A DNA stretch of 64,000 nt, taken from NCBI RefSeq assembly GCF_003634935.1, contig NZ_RBXO01000001.1, positions 2,877,501 to 2,941,500 of the forward strand, written 5' to 3'. This stretch comes from Saccharothrix australiensis (GTDB taxonomy: Bacteria > Actinomycetota > Actinomycetes > Mycobacteriales > Pseudonocardiaceae). Positions within the stretch are counted from its first letter, which is position 1; every line of letters starts with the position of its first letter. The notes beneath the pieces were generated by a model, which was given only the letters and a program-made list of their open reading frames with translations, had not been told where the DNA came from and did no database searches. Below are positions 35,023 to 43,864 of this stretch, in pieces. Made by a program: the position numbers and the translations under genes.

Positions 35023-36146
35023 GATTGTCCCCTCGGCGTGAGGTGGTCGGGTGTCGGTGCCCCGGCCGCCCGGGACGACGGGGTGTGGCCTGACGGCGGG
35101 TCTGGCGAGGTGCTCGGGACGGCCGTGCGAGGCGCCTGTGCCGCGGGCGGGTCCGGCCACGGGGCGAGGCGGGCGCACACGGCGCGGGCGCGCGGCGACC
35201 TGACGCCCTCCAACAGCACCAGTGCCCGCGCGCACAGGTCGCGCTCGACCCTGGGCGAGTGCTCGGCGTGGGCGAGGTCGGCCAGGACGAGCAGCGCACG
35301 GGCGGTCTCCACTGCGCTGCCCAGGCCGCGCAACCGGGCCTCGGCGTCGACCAGCACCACGCGGGCACCGGTCCGATCACCCAGCTCCAGCCAGGCCCGG
35401 CCCAGGTCGACCAGCACGCGGGCGTGGTGGTAGTCGTCGGGCTCGTGCAGCGCGGCGAACCCCGACCACGTCCGGGTCAGCGATCGCAGCGCTGCCACCC
35501 GGTCGCCGCCCTCCAGCAGCAGGGCACCGAAATGTTGCCGCACGACCGTGAGATCACGCGCCGGTCCCTCCCAGAGGCGCCGCCGCTCCGCCTCCCGCAG
35601 CGCCACCAGCGCCGCGTCGTACTCGCCAGCCGCCCGGTGCAGCAGGCCCCGCACCGTCCGGCACTGCGCCCGTCCCCGTCGCCCGCGTCGCGCAGCAGTC
35701 CCCACGCGGTGTCCAGCACCCGCGCCGCGTCCGGGTACGCCTCCAGCGCGGTGTAGTCCATCCCCAGCCGTACCAGGATCACCGCCTCGGCCTCCCGATC
35801 GCCCCACGCTCGCACGGCGCGCCACGCCAGCAGGTCCAAACTCCAGCTGCAGCCCGAAGTCCTTGTGCAACAGCCGCGCCGGCCACAGCGCGTCGACCAG
35901 GTGCCACGCCCGCGCGTACTCGCTCGCCGCGTACAGCACCCGCGCGTGGCGGGCGACCGCGTCGGTGTGCCGCACCAGCCACGCCCGTGCCTGCTCGGCG
36001 GTTATCCCGACCGGGTCGGAGGTCGGCCTGGGGTAGCGACCGCGCCGCCGCCGATGCGGCGCCAGGACGTGGTCGACCGCCGACAGCGCCAGCCACAGCT
36101 GGCGGTCCACCTCGGCCACCACATCCGGCGTGTTCGGGAGCCCCAT
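35019..36146 (-). CDS. TPR-repeat protein with two compensating frameshifts
   Basis: ATG 36146 (MGLPNTPDVVAEVDRQLWLA). Helical repeats run across the length: ARVLYAASEYARAWHLVDAL, AEAVILVRLGMDYTALEAYP (35477-35839 frame), HRAAGEYDAALVALREAERR, LLEGGDRVAALRSLTRTWSG, VLVDLGRAWLELGDRTGARV. The middle segment is in another frame: an extra T in GAGTTTGGACC (about 35838) and a missing base near 35690 restore one another. The open frame ends at 35019 overlapping the next start. Probably a scaffold or partner of the XRE-type regulator; unproven. Intact if the indels are sequence errors. Confidence 0.5.
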   Translation of the reverse strand: MGLPNTPDVVAEVDRQLWLALSAVDHVLAPHRRRRGRYPRPTSDPVGITAEQARAWLVRHTDAVARHARVLYAASEYARAWHLVDALWPARLLHKDFGLQLEFGPAGVARRASVGRSGGRGGDPGTAGDGLHRAGGVPGRGAGAGHRVGTAARRGRRGRAQCRTVRGLLHRAAGEYDAALVALREAERRRLWEGPARDLTVVRQHFGALLLEGGDRVAALRSLTRTWSGFAALHEPDDYHHARVLVDLGRAWLELGDRTGARVVLVDAEARLRGLGSAVETARALLVLADLAHAEHSPRVERDLCARALVLLEGVRSPRARAVCARLAPWPDPPAAQAPRTAVPSTSPDPPSGHTPSSRAAGAPTPDHLTPRGQS

Positions 36147-36543
36147 CAGGACCGGCTCCGGTCCGCACTCGTGGTGTCGGAGGTGGGGACGGGTCGACGG
36201 CCGAGCCGAAGACGGACCGCGGAGTTCACCGCTGCGAGCGGCACCACGGGACCGGAGGACGCGGCTGCTGTGATCATGGCTTCAGACCGTGGCGCGGTGA
36301 CACCCTGCCGGCCATGCCGTCCGCCATGTCGATCCGGAATATTCCAGTTCGACATACCTGCAGGTGAACGCTCTTATACAGGTACTCAGGACCACCAAAA
36401 GTGATATTTGTCATGTTGCCGTCGTCGTGGATCGTCTCAGCCGTAGCGGGAGGTCGGGAGGGCGTGATCTGGCTCCGCTGCACCGCACGGTCTCCGCGCG
36501 GGATCGCCCGCTGCCCCTGTCGCCGCTGCCCCTGTCGCTTCTA
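36147..36543. other. Intergenic region left of IS-B copy 1
   Basis: No gene recognised. The AT-richer patch 36340-36420 contains the palindrome ACCTGCAGGT and a TATAAG hexamer on the minus strand, and could hold the promoter of the TPR gene. The last bases before the IS (TCGCTTCTAG) also occur before the IS-B end fragment at 12630. Confidence 0.4.
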
Positions 36544-37479
36544 GGCGGTGTCCTGTAAGTGGTCATCGCAGCCATAAGACGATGGCGACGATGGTGAGTT
36601 CGGCCTGGTAGTAGGCGGCGCGTTTGGCGTAACGGGTGGCCAGGCCGCGGAACTGCTTGAGCCGGTTGAAGCAGCGCTCGACGACGTTGCGCTGTTTGTA
36701 GCGCTCGGCGTCGAAGGCCGGTGGTCGCCCACCGCGTGAGCCCAGGGCCGCGCGGCGGGCGATCTGATCCTTGCGTTCCGGGTAGGTGAACGTGACACCA
36801 CGGACCCGCAGGGCCAGGCGGGTCGACTTGTGCGAGTAGGCCTTGTCGGCGATGACCGCCTCGGGCCGCACCCGTGGATGGCCGGGTCCGGGGCGGGCGA
36901 CGCGGATGCCGTCCAGCAGCGGCGGCAGCCGTGGGTTGTCCCCGGCCTGGCCGGGTGTGATCAGGATGCGCATCGGCAGGCCGCGTCCGTCGACCACGAT
37001 ATGGATCTTGGTGCTCAGTCCGCCCCGGGACCGACCGAGTCCCTCCCCGTCGACGGCGAGGGCTTCGATCCCGGCGGTGCATCCCCCTTTTTCCGGGCAC
37101 CGGCGGCGTGTTGGTGGGCCCGGACGACGCTGGAGTCGACACTGACGATCCACTCCAGACCGCCCACCGAATCGTCCTTGACGATCACCCGGTCGAGGAT
37201 GCGCTGCCAGGTGCCGTCCGCGGTCCACAAACGCAACCGCTCGTGCGCTGTCCTCCAGGGCCCGTAGCGGTCAGGCAGGTCGCGCCACGGGGCACCGGTG
37301 CGCAGCTTCCACAGGATCGCGTTGATCACCTGCCGGTGATCCCGCCACCTGCGACCACGCCCCGACACCGGAGGTAACAGCGGCTCAATCACCGCCCACG
37401 CCCGATCGGTCAGTTCACCACGGCCAACTACACACCAGAACTACCAGACACCCTGATCACCGGCTTACAGGACACCGCC
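36544..37479 (-). mobile_element. IS5-family element 'IS-B', copy 1
   Basis: 16-bp inverted repeats GGCGGTGTCCTGTAAG (36544-36559) and its complement (37464-37479), inserted at a CTAG target with TA duplicated on both sides. The element is 936 bp. The right end supplies part of the stop codon of the neighbouring membrane gene. Confidence 0.9.
36563..37392 (-). CDS. IS5-family transposase of IS-B, copy 1
   Basis: ORF1 (IEPLLPPVSGRGRRWRDHRQ, RTGAPWRDLPDRYGPWRTAH, WIVSVDSSVVRAHQHAAGAR) runs into AAAAAGGGGG (complement of 37083-37092), where a frame change joins ORF2 (LGRSRGGLSTKIHIVVDGRG, AVIADKAYSHKSTRLALRVR, VVERCFNRLKQFRGLATRYA) ending at 36563. The DDE residues are D in VSVDSS, D in VIADKA and E in VVERCF. 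The start in this copy is uncertain because the ATG seen in copy 2 is not conserved. Confidence 0.8.
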
Positions 37480-37997
37480 TAGGCGGCGGAGCGCGGGTCG
37501 AGCAGCCCGCGCGCCACGAAGAACACGACCCCGGACAGCGTCGCGGACACGGCGAGCAGCACGAGGTACACGGCCAGGCCCGTGGTGAACTGGACCTGTC
37601 GCGGTCCGCTGTTCAAGGTCATCAGCTGGAGGAAGCAGGACAAGGCGGCGCAGAAGACGGCCCCAGCCCACAACGCGCCGAGCACGCGCCGGGTGACGCC
37701 CGCCCGGTTCACGTCCAGGCTCCCGCCCTGGACCGACGACCGCGCGCCCTTGAGGGTCGTGCCGGACAGCAGCAGCCAGAACGCCGTCAGCGCGCCCACG
37801 GCCACACCGATCGCGCTGAGCGGGTGGTACGAGGTGGGCAGGCCCAGGCCGACGACGACCAGCACCACGCCGAGCACCAGGGCCGTGCCGACCACGAGCA
37901 GCCCGACCGCCCCGCAGCGGGCCCGGACGTGCGCGGCCCGCCGCGGGGAAATCTGCACGTACAGCGGTGGCGGGCCGCCCCCGACCGGGAGGATCAC
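37479..37997 (-). CDS. Membrane protein at the end of a T7SS-like operon, 3' end altered by IS-B
   Basis: 172 residues from GTG 37997 (overlapping the upstream stop as GTGA). Four predicted transmembrane helices: GLLVVGTALVLGVVLVVVGL, IGVAVGALTAFWLLLSG, LGALWAGAVFCAALSCFLQL and GLAVYLVLLAVSATLSGVVF. The C-terminus (ARGLLDPRSAA) ends on a TAG built by the IS-B target site, so the original tail may have been longer. Fourth gene of the overlapping set 39782 to 37479. Confidence 0.65.
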   Translation of the reverse strand: MILPVGGGPPPLYVQISPRRAAHVRARCGAVGLLVVGTALVLGVVLVVVGLGLPTSYHPLSAIGVAVGALTAFWLLLSGTTLKGARSSVQGGSLDVNRAGVTRRVLGALWAGAVFCAALSCFLQLMTLNSGPRQVQFTTGLAVYLVLLAVSATLSGVVFFVARGLLDPRSAA

Positions 37998-38764
37998 CGG
38001 TCGACCCGCCAGTCGGAGCCGTCGCCGTCGGCGACGCTCGCGTCGGACATGTCCGCGGTGTTCGGCATGGTCCACTCCGTCCCGATGTCGCGGATCTTCT
38101 GGGCGATGTTCTGCTGCTCGACCTCGATGGTGTTGGTGTGGGACTCCAGCGCCACGACCGTCGCGCCGATGATGCCGACCGCGACGGCGAGCCCGCCCGC
38201 GATCGCGCCCACCGCCGCAGGCGTGCCGACGATCGTGCACGCCGCGGCCACCGCGCCGATCGCGGCGACCACGAACGTCGCCAACGCCACGCCGATGGCG
38301 ATCCAGAACGCGTCGATGGAGTTCGCCAGGCTGACCAGCGACGAGCGCATCTGGTTCGAGACGTCCTTGACCGCGTTCAGCCCGGCCGCCTGCGGCGGGA
38401 CGGTGGCGGCGTAGGCGCGGGCCGCCTTGCCCGTCCACGCGACGTTGGTCTTCATCTTGTCGAGCCCGATCGTGCCCGCGATCTCGCCGAGCACGTTGCC
38501 GACCTTGTCGGCCCACTCCGCGCCGACCTGCTTGAGGCGGTCGGAGTCGCCGGGCTGCTCGAACAGCTGGTTCACCCGGTCCCAGAACTCGGCGATCCTC
38601 ACGTTGACCGTGCGGAACAGCTCCTCGACCTGCTCGATGACCCACTTGAGCGGGGCGGGCACCCAGCTCAGCGTCCGGTCGACCGTCTCGAAGAACCGGC
38701 GCAGGTGGCGGTCGACCTCGTCGGCCTTGCCCCGTGCCTCCACGACCAGTGGGTTGCCGCTCAT
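37994..38764 (-). CDS. WXG100-like/ESX-associated protein with transmembrane hairpin
   Basis: 256 residues, ATG 38764 overlapping the previous stop (ATGA). An extended helical N-terminal half (ARGKADEVDRHLRRFFETVD, VEELFRTVNVRIAEFWDRVN) contains NVAWTGKAARAYAATVPPQA, a W-x-G turn as in ESX substrates. Two hydrophobic helices follow (FWIAIGVALATFVVAAIGAV, GAIAGGLAVAVGIIGATVVA) and a soluble tail. Likely a type VII secretion-linked protein; an enzymatic role is not apparent. Confidence 0.65.
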   Translation of the reverse strand: MSGNPLVVEARGKADEVDRHLRRFFETVDRTLSWVPAPLKWVIEQVEELFRTVNVRIAEFWDRVNQLFEQPGDSDRLKQVGAEWADKVGNVLGEIAGTIGLDKMKTNVAWTGKAARAYAATVPPQAAGLNAVKDVSNQMRSSLVSLANSIDAFWIAIGVALATFVVAAIGAVAAACTIVGTPAAVGAIAGGLAVAVGIIGATVVALESHTNTIEVEQQNIAQKIRDIGTEWTMPNTADMSDASVADGDGSDWRVDR

Positions 38765-39078
38765 CGATCCCCCATGATCCGGTTCATCTCGTGCATGTTG
38801 GCTTCCTCTTCGCGCTGGTAGGTCTCTGCGGCGGCGCGCAGGCTGTCGCCGAGGCCGGTGAACGCCTCGACCGCCCGGCCCAGCAGGTCCTCCAGCACGA
38901 CGCGGCCGTTCTCGTAGGTCCGGTCGAGGTTGCGGTCCACCGCCCACATCGACAGGTCGGCACCGGTGAGGTGCAGGTCGCCGATGGCGCGCCGGGGCGC
39001 TTCGACCTTCTCCGCGGCCTGCGACCAGAGGCTCGCGTCCTCGTGCATGGCGCGCAGTTCGGTCGTGATGTCGCTCAT
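38761..39078 (-). CDS. Small helical ESX-type (EspC/WXG100-like) protein
   Basis: 105 residues (MSDITTELRAMHEDASLWSQ) with two long amphipathic helices (AAEKVEAPRRAIGDLHLTGA; LLGRAVEAFTGLGDSLRAAA ETYQREEEANMHEM). Size and helical hairpin suit the ESX-secreted family, and the C-terminal Y-x3-E (YQREE) resembles the YxxxD/E secretion signal. Start and stop overlap its neighbours by four bases, so translation is coupled. Confidence 0.65.
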   Translation of the reverse strand: MSDITTELRAMHEDASLWSQAAEKVEAPRRAIGDLHLTGADLSMWAVDRNLDRTYENGRVVLEDLLGRAVEAFTGLGDSLRAAAETYQREEEANMHEMNRIMGDR

Positions 39079-39782
39079 GGCAGCAGCCCCACTCGTCGTA
39101 GGAGGGTGTCCGGATCACTGGCCAAGGCGCGGAGCTCGGCTATGGCCGGACCTCGCGGCCCGTCCGCCAGGCGGCTCGGCGACCCGTCGGCGTGCAGCTT
39201 GCGCAGGACTTCGACGAGTTCGCCCTCGATCTCCCGGTTCGGTGCGCCGTGCGCCCACCTCCCGTCGGCCTCGAAACCGATCACCTGTCCTGTTCGGACG
39301 GTTCCGCGCACGTGGCCGCCCGCGCTCTCCACGGTCACCGGGGTGTCGACGGCGTGGTCGAGTTCGCTCGTGAACGCGGCCAGTTCCGCGGTGACGGCGT
39401 CGAACAGCCGCAGCGCGTCTTGTGCGGTGAGCGGGGAGTCGGCCGGTGCCACCGGGGTCCGCGGCCCCGAGCTGTCCGGTGTGGACTCCCGCGCGGCCTC
39501 CATCCCGCGCGCCAACGCCTGCATGGTCGCGTTGTTCGCCGCGCTGAGCACGGCCCCGCCGAGACCGCGCGGGTCGAGCGCGCGCCGCCAGTCGGCGATC
39601 AGCGTGACCGCGCGCGCCTGACCGTCCGGCCCGACCACGACGGTCACGGCACCGCTCGCGTCCACCCCGATCGCCGAGTCCGCGTCGTCCTGCTCGGCGG
39701 AATGCTTCGGTGCGGCACGCCGTTCGGCCGCGTACTCCCAGTCATCGGCCTCCTCGAACCCCCACCGACGGTCGTCTTTCAC
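39075..39782 (-). CDS. YbaB/EbfC-like protein of the T7SS-like operon
   Basis: 235 residues, first gene of the operon (ATG 39782). Residues 35-100 (GVDASGAVTVVVGPDGQARA VTLIADWRRALDPRGLGGAV) follow the YbaB/EbfC pattern seen in many actinomycete ESX loci. The C-terminal half is helical and acidic with RTGQVIGFEADGRWAHGAPN. The role is unknown; a chaperone-like or DNA-binding function is possible. Confidence 0.6.
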   Translation of the reverse strand: MKDDRRWGFEEADDWEYAAERRAAPKHSAEQDDADSAIGVDASGAVTVVVGPDGQARAVTLIADWRRALDPRGLGGAVLSAANNATMQALARGMEAARESTPDSSGPRTPVAPADSPLTAQDALRLFDAVTAELAAFTSELDHAVDTPVTVESAGGHVRGTVRTGQVIGFEADGRWAHGAPNREIEGELVEVLRKLHADGSPSRLADGPRGPAIAELRALASDPDTLLRRVGLLP

Positions 39783-40002
39783 GCAGCCCCCTACTCGTCA
39801 CCACTCGGAATCGGCCGAATGCGAAGTGTCACCAAGACGTACTGCGGATCGTAACGACATGGCGACCAACGGCGACGGGAAACGGTGAACGTGAGGGGAC
39901 GTCGCAAACTGCGGTCCCGCCCCGGACGACCACCCACCCGGACCACGGGGCGCGGGCCGGTCCCGAGTCCGCGGGTGGGGCGGTGCTGCCGGACCGAGGC
40001 CG

Positions 40003-40788
40003 CTACCCGGTCATCAAGCCGGTCAACAGCTTCGCCGTGCCTTCCGGTGATTCCACCGGGAAGTGGTGGGTGCCCAGGTCCACGAGGATGATCTCGAAGC
40101 GGTCGGAGTAGCGGTCGATCGCTTCCTGCGCGACGAGGTCGCGGATCGCGAGCACGGTGATCGGCTGCTTCGTTCCGCGCAGTGCCGCGTCCATGTCCCA
40201 GCGGATCAGGGCTTCGATGGCGCGCAGGCCCGCGGGTTGCCGCACGGCGACCATCTTGTCGAAGTACCGCTCGCCGAGAGCGGGATCGGTGCCCGCCGGG
40301 GTGCCTCCTTCGACGAGTCCCCGCACCGCTGCGGGGAAGTCGTCGCGGAACGGGCGGATCATCGCGTCGGTGCGGTCTTCGCTCATCGCCGGGAACAGGG
40401 CGTAGTGCAAGGCGTCGAGCGCGACCACGTGCGACACCGTGTCCGGGAGCAGTCGGCCGACCTCCACGGCCACCGCGCCGCCGAGGGAGTGCCCGGCCAC
40501 GACCACGTTCGTCGCGGACTCCGCTGCCAGCACCGCGGCCACGTCGTGGGCGAATTCCTCGATCGTCCAGACCTCCCTGGTGGAGCGCGACTCGCCGTGC
40601 TCCGCGAGGTCGATCGCCAGGACGCGGTAGTGCTCGGGCAGGTGGTCGGTCAGCGCGTCGAAGTCGGTGCGGTCGCAGGCCCAGCCGTGGACGAGCGCCA
40701 GGGTCGGTCCGCCGGTCGGGCCGCTCGCGGTGTAGCGGATCGTCGTGTGGTCCGCGCGCCGCACTTCCAGGTTCTTCTTGGTGGTCAA
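40003..40788 (-). CDS. Alpha/beta hydrolase
   Basis: 261 residues. Oxyanion motif HGWACD, nucleophile elbow GHSLGG (S101) and a late His in THHFPVESPEG complete the likely triad with the Asp in LVDLG. The sequence resembles AB hydrolase_1 / haloperoxidase-type esterases. It lies 12 bases downstream of the MFS gene and is probably co-transcribed, so it may act on the compound that the MFS protein exports. Confidence 0.85.
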   Translation of the reverse strand: MTTKKNLEVRRADHTTIRYTASGPTGGPTLALVHGWACDRTDFDALTDHLPEHYRVLAIDLAEHGESRSTREVWTIEEFAHDVAAVLAAESATNVVVAGHSLGGAVAVEVGRLLPDTVSHVVALDALHYALFPAMSEDRTDAMIRPFRDDFPAAVRGLVEGGTPAGTDPALGERYFDKMVAVRQPAGLRAIEALIRWDMDAALRGTKQPITVLAIRDLVAQEAIDRYSDRFEIILVDLGTHHFPVESPEGTAKLLTGLMTG

Positions 40789-40800
40789 GGTGTTCTCCTG

Positions 40801-42024
40801 TCACTGGTCGGCAGGACGGCGTCGGGTCCTGACCTGGTTGAGGCGGAGGGCGAAGGCGGAAGAGGTGATCAGCACGATCGCCAGCGCGTAGATCACGGTG
40901 GCGGTTGCCAACCCCAGTGCTGTCACGGCGATCCCGCCGAGTATCGCGGGCACGCTGTTGGCCAGGTAGCTGATCGTGTTCGCCAGGGCGAACACCGCGC
41001 TTCGCTCGTGCGGCCGGGCGACGCGGGCGACGGTGCCGAAGGTCGCCAGCGCCGATGCGCCGAAGCCGACGCCGGCGACCACCGTGCCGAGAGCGGCGAG
41101 CCAGGGGAGGTTCCCGGTCGTTCCGGCGAGCGACATCAGGGTGCCCAGCCCGAGGACAGCGGACGACGGGGCCAGCAGTGACGCCGCCGGACGCGAGCGG
41201 AGGAGCAGGACCGTGAGCGCGCCGGTGCCGGTCAGGAGCGTCACGACGACGCCGCCGATCACGCGGTTGTGCAGTCCCAGCAGTTCGGCCGCGACGGACG
41301 GGCCCAGTGAGAGGTACATGCCTGCCAGGGCCCAGGTGGAGACCATCGCCGGCACCACCGGGAGGATGTCGGCACGCACGTGAGCGGGCATCGCGAGACG
41401 CGGGCGCAGGGACGCGAGGGCTCCCGGCCGTCGGGGCGAGGTCTCCGGCAGGCGGGCGACGACGACCGCCGCGGTCAGCATTGCGCCCAACAGCAGTGCG
41501 TAGACCAGCCGGGTCGGCGCGGGACCGAACTGCACGAGCACCCCGCTGCCGAGAGCGCCGAGCGCGAGCCCGGTCAGGGGCGCCACCGCGGTGATGGCGC
41601 CGGCCCGCCCGCGCGCGGGTTCGAGATCCACGAGGGTGGCGCTCAGGGTCGTTGTCGCCGCCCCGGTCGCGACGCCCTGAAGCACCCGGGCGACGGCGAG
41701 CACGCCCACGTCCCCGGCGACCAGGAACAGCACGAGCGCGACCGCTTCCAGGGCGATCGCCGCGGCGAGCACCGGTCGGCGGCCGAGGTGGTCCGACAGG
41801 GCTCCGACGACGAGCAACGCGCCCAGCAGGCCGAACACGTAGAGGGCGAACACGACCGTCAGCACCAGGGCCGTGAAGTGCCATTGCCGCTGGTAGATCA
41901 CGTAGATCGGCGACGGCGCGCTGGATGCGGCGAGGAAGAGCACGAGGACGGCGGCCACCGACGGGAAGGCGCCTTTCCGCGCCGGTGGCCGCGGCGGGCA
42001 GGGATCGAGGACGGGAACGGACAT
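40801..42024 (-). CDS. MFS transporter
   Basis: 407 residues with 12 predicted transmembrane helices. The DHLGRRPVL motif between helices 2 and 3 is the MFS signature (D-x-x-GRR), and VLQGVATGAATTTLSATLVD marks helix 5. It is most like drug/sugar efflux MFS proteins. Divergent from the TetR gene at 42123, with an inverted repeat between them, so it is probably repressed by that TetR. Confidence 0.85.
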   Translation of the reverse strand: MSVPVLDPCPPRPPARKGAFPSVAAVLVLFLAASSAPSPIYVIYQRQWHFTALVLTVVFALYVFGLLGALLVVGALSDHLGRRPVLAAAIALEAVALVLFLVAGDVGVLAVARVLQGVATGAATTTLSATLVDLEPARGRAGAITAVAPLTGLALGALGSGVLVQFGPAPTRLVYALLLGAMLTAAVVVARLPETSPRRPGALASLRPRLAMPAHVRADILPVVPAMVSTWALAGMYLSLGPSVAAELLGLHNRVIGGVVVTLLTGTGALTVLLLRSRPAASLLAPSSAVLGLGTLMSLAGTTGNLPWLAALGTVVAGVGFGASALATFGTVARVARPHERSAVFALANTISYLANSVPAILGGIAVTALGLATATVIYALAIVLITSSAFALRLNQVRTRRRPADQ

Positions 42025-42073
42025 GCAAGCCTCGCAGTGATCGTTGCGTTAGCACCGCCAAGCTAACACAAAC

Positions 42074-42110
42074 GCACTGATCACTGCGAATAAAACGCAG
42101 CGATCAGTGC
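42074..42110. promoter_or_regulatory. Inverted repeat, likely TetR operator
   Basis: GCACTGATCACTGCG (42074-42088) and CGCAGCGATCAGTGC (42096-42110) form a 15-bp inverted repeat with one mismatch around AATAAAA. A related half-site, CGCAGTGATCG, occurs nearer the MFS start (about 42034). It lies between the divergent MFS and TetR genes and 13 bases before the TetR start. Confidence 0.75.
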
Positions 42111-42122
42111 AATAATGGCCCC

Positions 42123-42806
42123 ATGTCCGCCGCGACCTCCGCATCCCGCACCGACAGTCGACCCGGCGGTCGCTCGGCGCGCGTCCGCTCGGCGGTCCAC
42201 CAGGCCGTCAAGGACCTGCTCGCCGACGAGACCGCCGACCAGTTGACGATCCCGGTGATCGCCGCCCGTGCGGGCGTGCACGCCACCACGGTCTACCGCC
42301 GCTGGGGCTCCGTGGGCGACCTGCTCGCCGATGTGGCGACCAGCCGCTTCTCCGGCGACTTCGTGGTGCCGGACACCGGGAGCCTCCGCGGGGACCTGGA
42401 GCGGTACGCGGCCGACCTCGCCAAGGACCTCGGCGACCCGGACACCCTGGCCCTGGTGCGCGCCACCATCGGCGTCGGCGGGGAGCAGGGCGCCGCCGTG
42501 TGCCGCAAGGAACGCCAGGACCAGCTCGAGGCCATCCTCGACCGCGAACAGAGCCGGGGCAACGAGGTACCGACGATCGACCGCACCATCGACGCCCTGC
42601 TCGCGCCGCTCTACTACCGGGCCGTCTTCACCGACCGGACCCCCACTCCCGAATGGGCGCGCACGCTCGTGGCCCACCTGCTGCCGGAAGCGCCCGAACC
42701 GCACCGGACGGGCGAAGCCGTCCCCGCCGACGGCGAACGCACCCCCGGACCCGACCACCCCACCACGAACGTCGTCCGAGAAAACCCGGACCGCGCACGA
42801 GGATGA
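42123..42806 (+). CDS. TetR-family repressor
   Basis: 227 residues. The N-terminal HTH (LTIPVIAARAGVHATTVYRR WGS) is canonical. The C-terminal ligand domain (DLERYAADLAKDLGDPDTLA, ALLAPLYYRAVFTDRTPTP) resembles the TetR_C_11 group (from memory). A Pro-rich tail follows. Divergent from the MFS/hydrolase pair with a palindrome between; the overlapping ATGA with the next gene indicates coupling to the AraC regulator. Confidence 0.85.
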   Translation: MSAATSASRTDSRPGGRSARVRSAVHQAVKDLLADETADQLTIPVIAARAGVHATTVYRRWGSVGDLLADVATSRFSGDFVVPDTGSLRGDLERYAADLAKDLGDPDTLALVRATIGVGGEQGAAVCRKERQDQLEAILDREQSRGNEVPTIDRTIDALLAPLYYRAVFTDRTPTPEWARTLVAHLLPEAPEPHRTGEAVPADGERTPGPDHPTTNVVRENPDRARG

Positions 42807-43864
42807 GCACCGTGGCGGGGTCGACCCGTATGACGCCCTCCGACGCGGTCATCCCACCGACGCTGCTGAGCGCGGTCGTGGCGATCGGCCGCCAGGCCGG
42901 GCTGCCGGTCTCGGCCTGGTTCTCGGGGACCGGGCTCGAACCCGCGCTCCTCGACGACGTCGATGTCCGCGTGTCGTTGGACCAAGCCAGGACGGTGCTC
43001 CGCAGAGCTGTCGAGGCGCTGCCCGACCGACCCCTCGGCCTGGAAGTCGGAGCCCGCGACGCGTTGCTGTCCTTCGGCTTCGTCGGCGTGGCGATGAGGT
43101 CGGCGGCGACTGTCGGCGACGCGTTCGCGGTCGTCGACGAACTGCACCGGGCGTCCGGCAGCCTCGCCGACTTCACCGCGGGAGGTCTGGACGGGGACGA
43201 GGTCGAACTGCACCTGCGGGAGCGCTGGCCGGACCCCGTCCTGCTGCCGTTCCTCGTCGAGGAGGCGTTCGCCAGCGTCACCGCGTTCCTGCGCTCGGTC
43301 CTCGGCGGGACCTGGACGCCCAACCGGCTCTTCCTGTCCTACCAGCCGCCTGCCCACGCAGCCCGGTACCAGCGGTTCTTCCGTTGTCCGGTGCACTTCG
43401 CCGCCGACGCCGACCGCCTCGTGATCAGTTCCGGGGTGCTGCGATCGCCGATACCCACCCACCACGAACCGACGCTGCGGACGGCGCTCGCGGTGTGCCG
43501 GAGCCTGATCGCGCCGGCGCGGGCCAGGCCCGGCGTCGTCGCCGCGGTGGAGGCGCTGCTGAACGCACACCTCCACCGCCCGCTCACCATGACCGAGATC
43601 GCCGCTCGGATGCACATCAGCGAGCGCACGTTGCGCCGGCAGCTCGCCTTGGCGGGCGACCACTTCACCGCCGTCCGCGACCGCGTCCGCGAGCGGCACG
43701 CGACCGCGCTGCTGCGGCACTCGGCCATGGCCATCTCGGCCGTGGCCGCCGAAGTCGGCTTCAGCGACGGACGCGAGTTCCGCCGCGCCTATCGGCGTTG
43801 GACCGGCCGGACCCCCCTGGCCGCCCGCACCTCCGGCGACGGGCACCCGGCCGCCGAGACCTGA
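42803..43864 (+). CDS. AraC-family regulator with Arabinose_bd-type N-terminus
   Basis: 353 residues from ATG 42803 (ATGA overlap). N-terminal ligand region (LLSAVVAIGRQAGLPVSAWF, PDRPLGLEVGARDALLSFGF, RYQRFFRCPVHFAADADRLV) followed by an AraC HTH pair (MTEIAARMHISERTLRRQLA; AISAVAAEVGFSDGREFRRA). This layout matches OruR/ArgR-type AraC regulators. It probably shares the TetR promoter; the target is unknown. Confidence 0.85.
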   Translation: MSTVAGSTRMTPSDAVIPPTLLSAVVAIGRQAGLPVSAWFSGTGLEPALLDDVDVRVSLDQARTVLRRAVEALPDRPLGLEVGARDALLSFGFVGVAMRSAATVGDAFAVVDELHRASGSLADFTAGGLDGDEVELHLRERWPDPVLLPFLVEEAFASVTAFLRSVLGGTWTPNRLFLSYQPPAHAARYQRFFRCPVHFAADADRLVISSGVLRSPIPTHHEPTLRTALAVCRSLIAPARARPGVVAAVEALLNAHLHRPLTMTEIAARMHISERTLRRQLALAGDHFTAVRDRVRERHATALLRHSAMAISAVAAEVGFSDGREFRRAYRRWTGRTPLAARTSGDGHPAAET

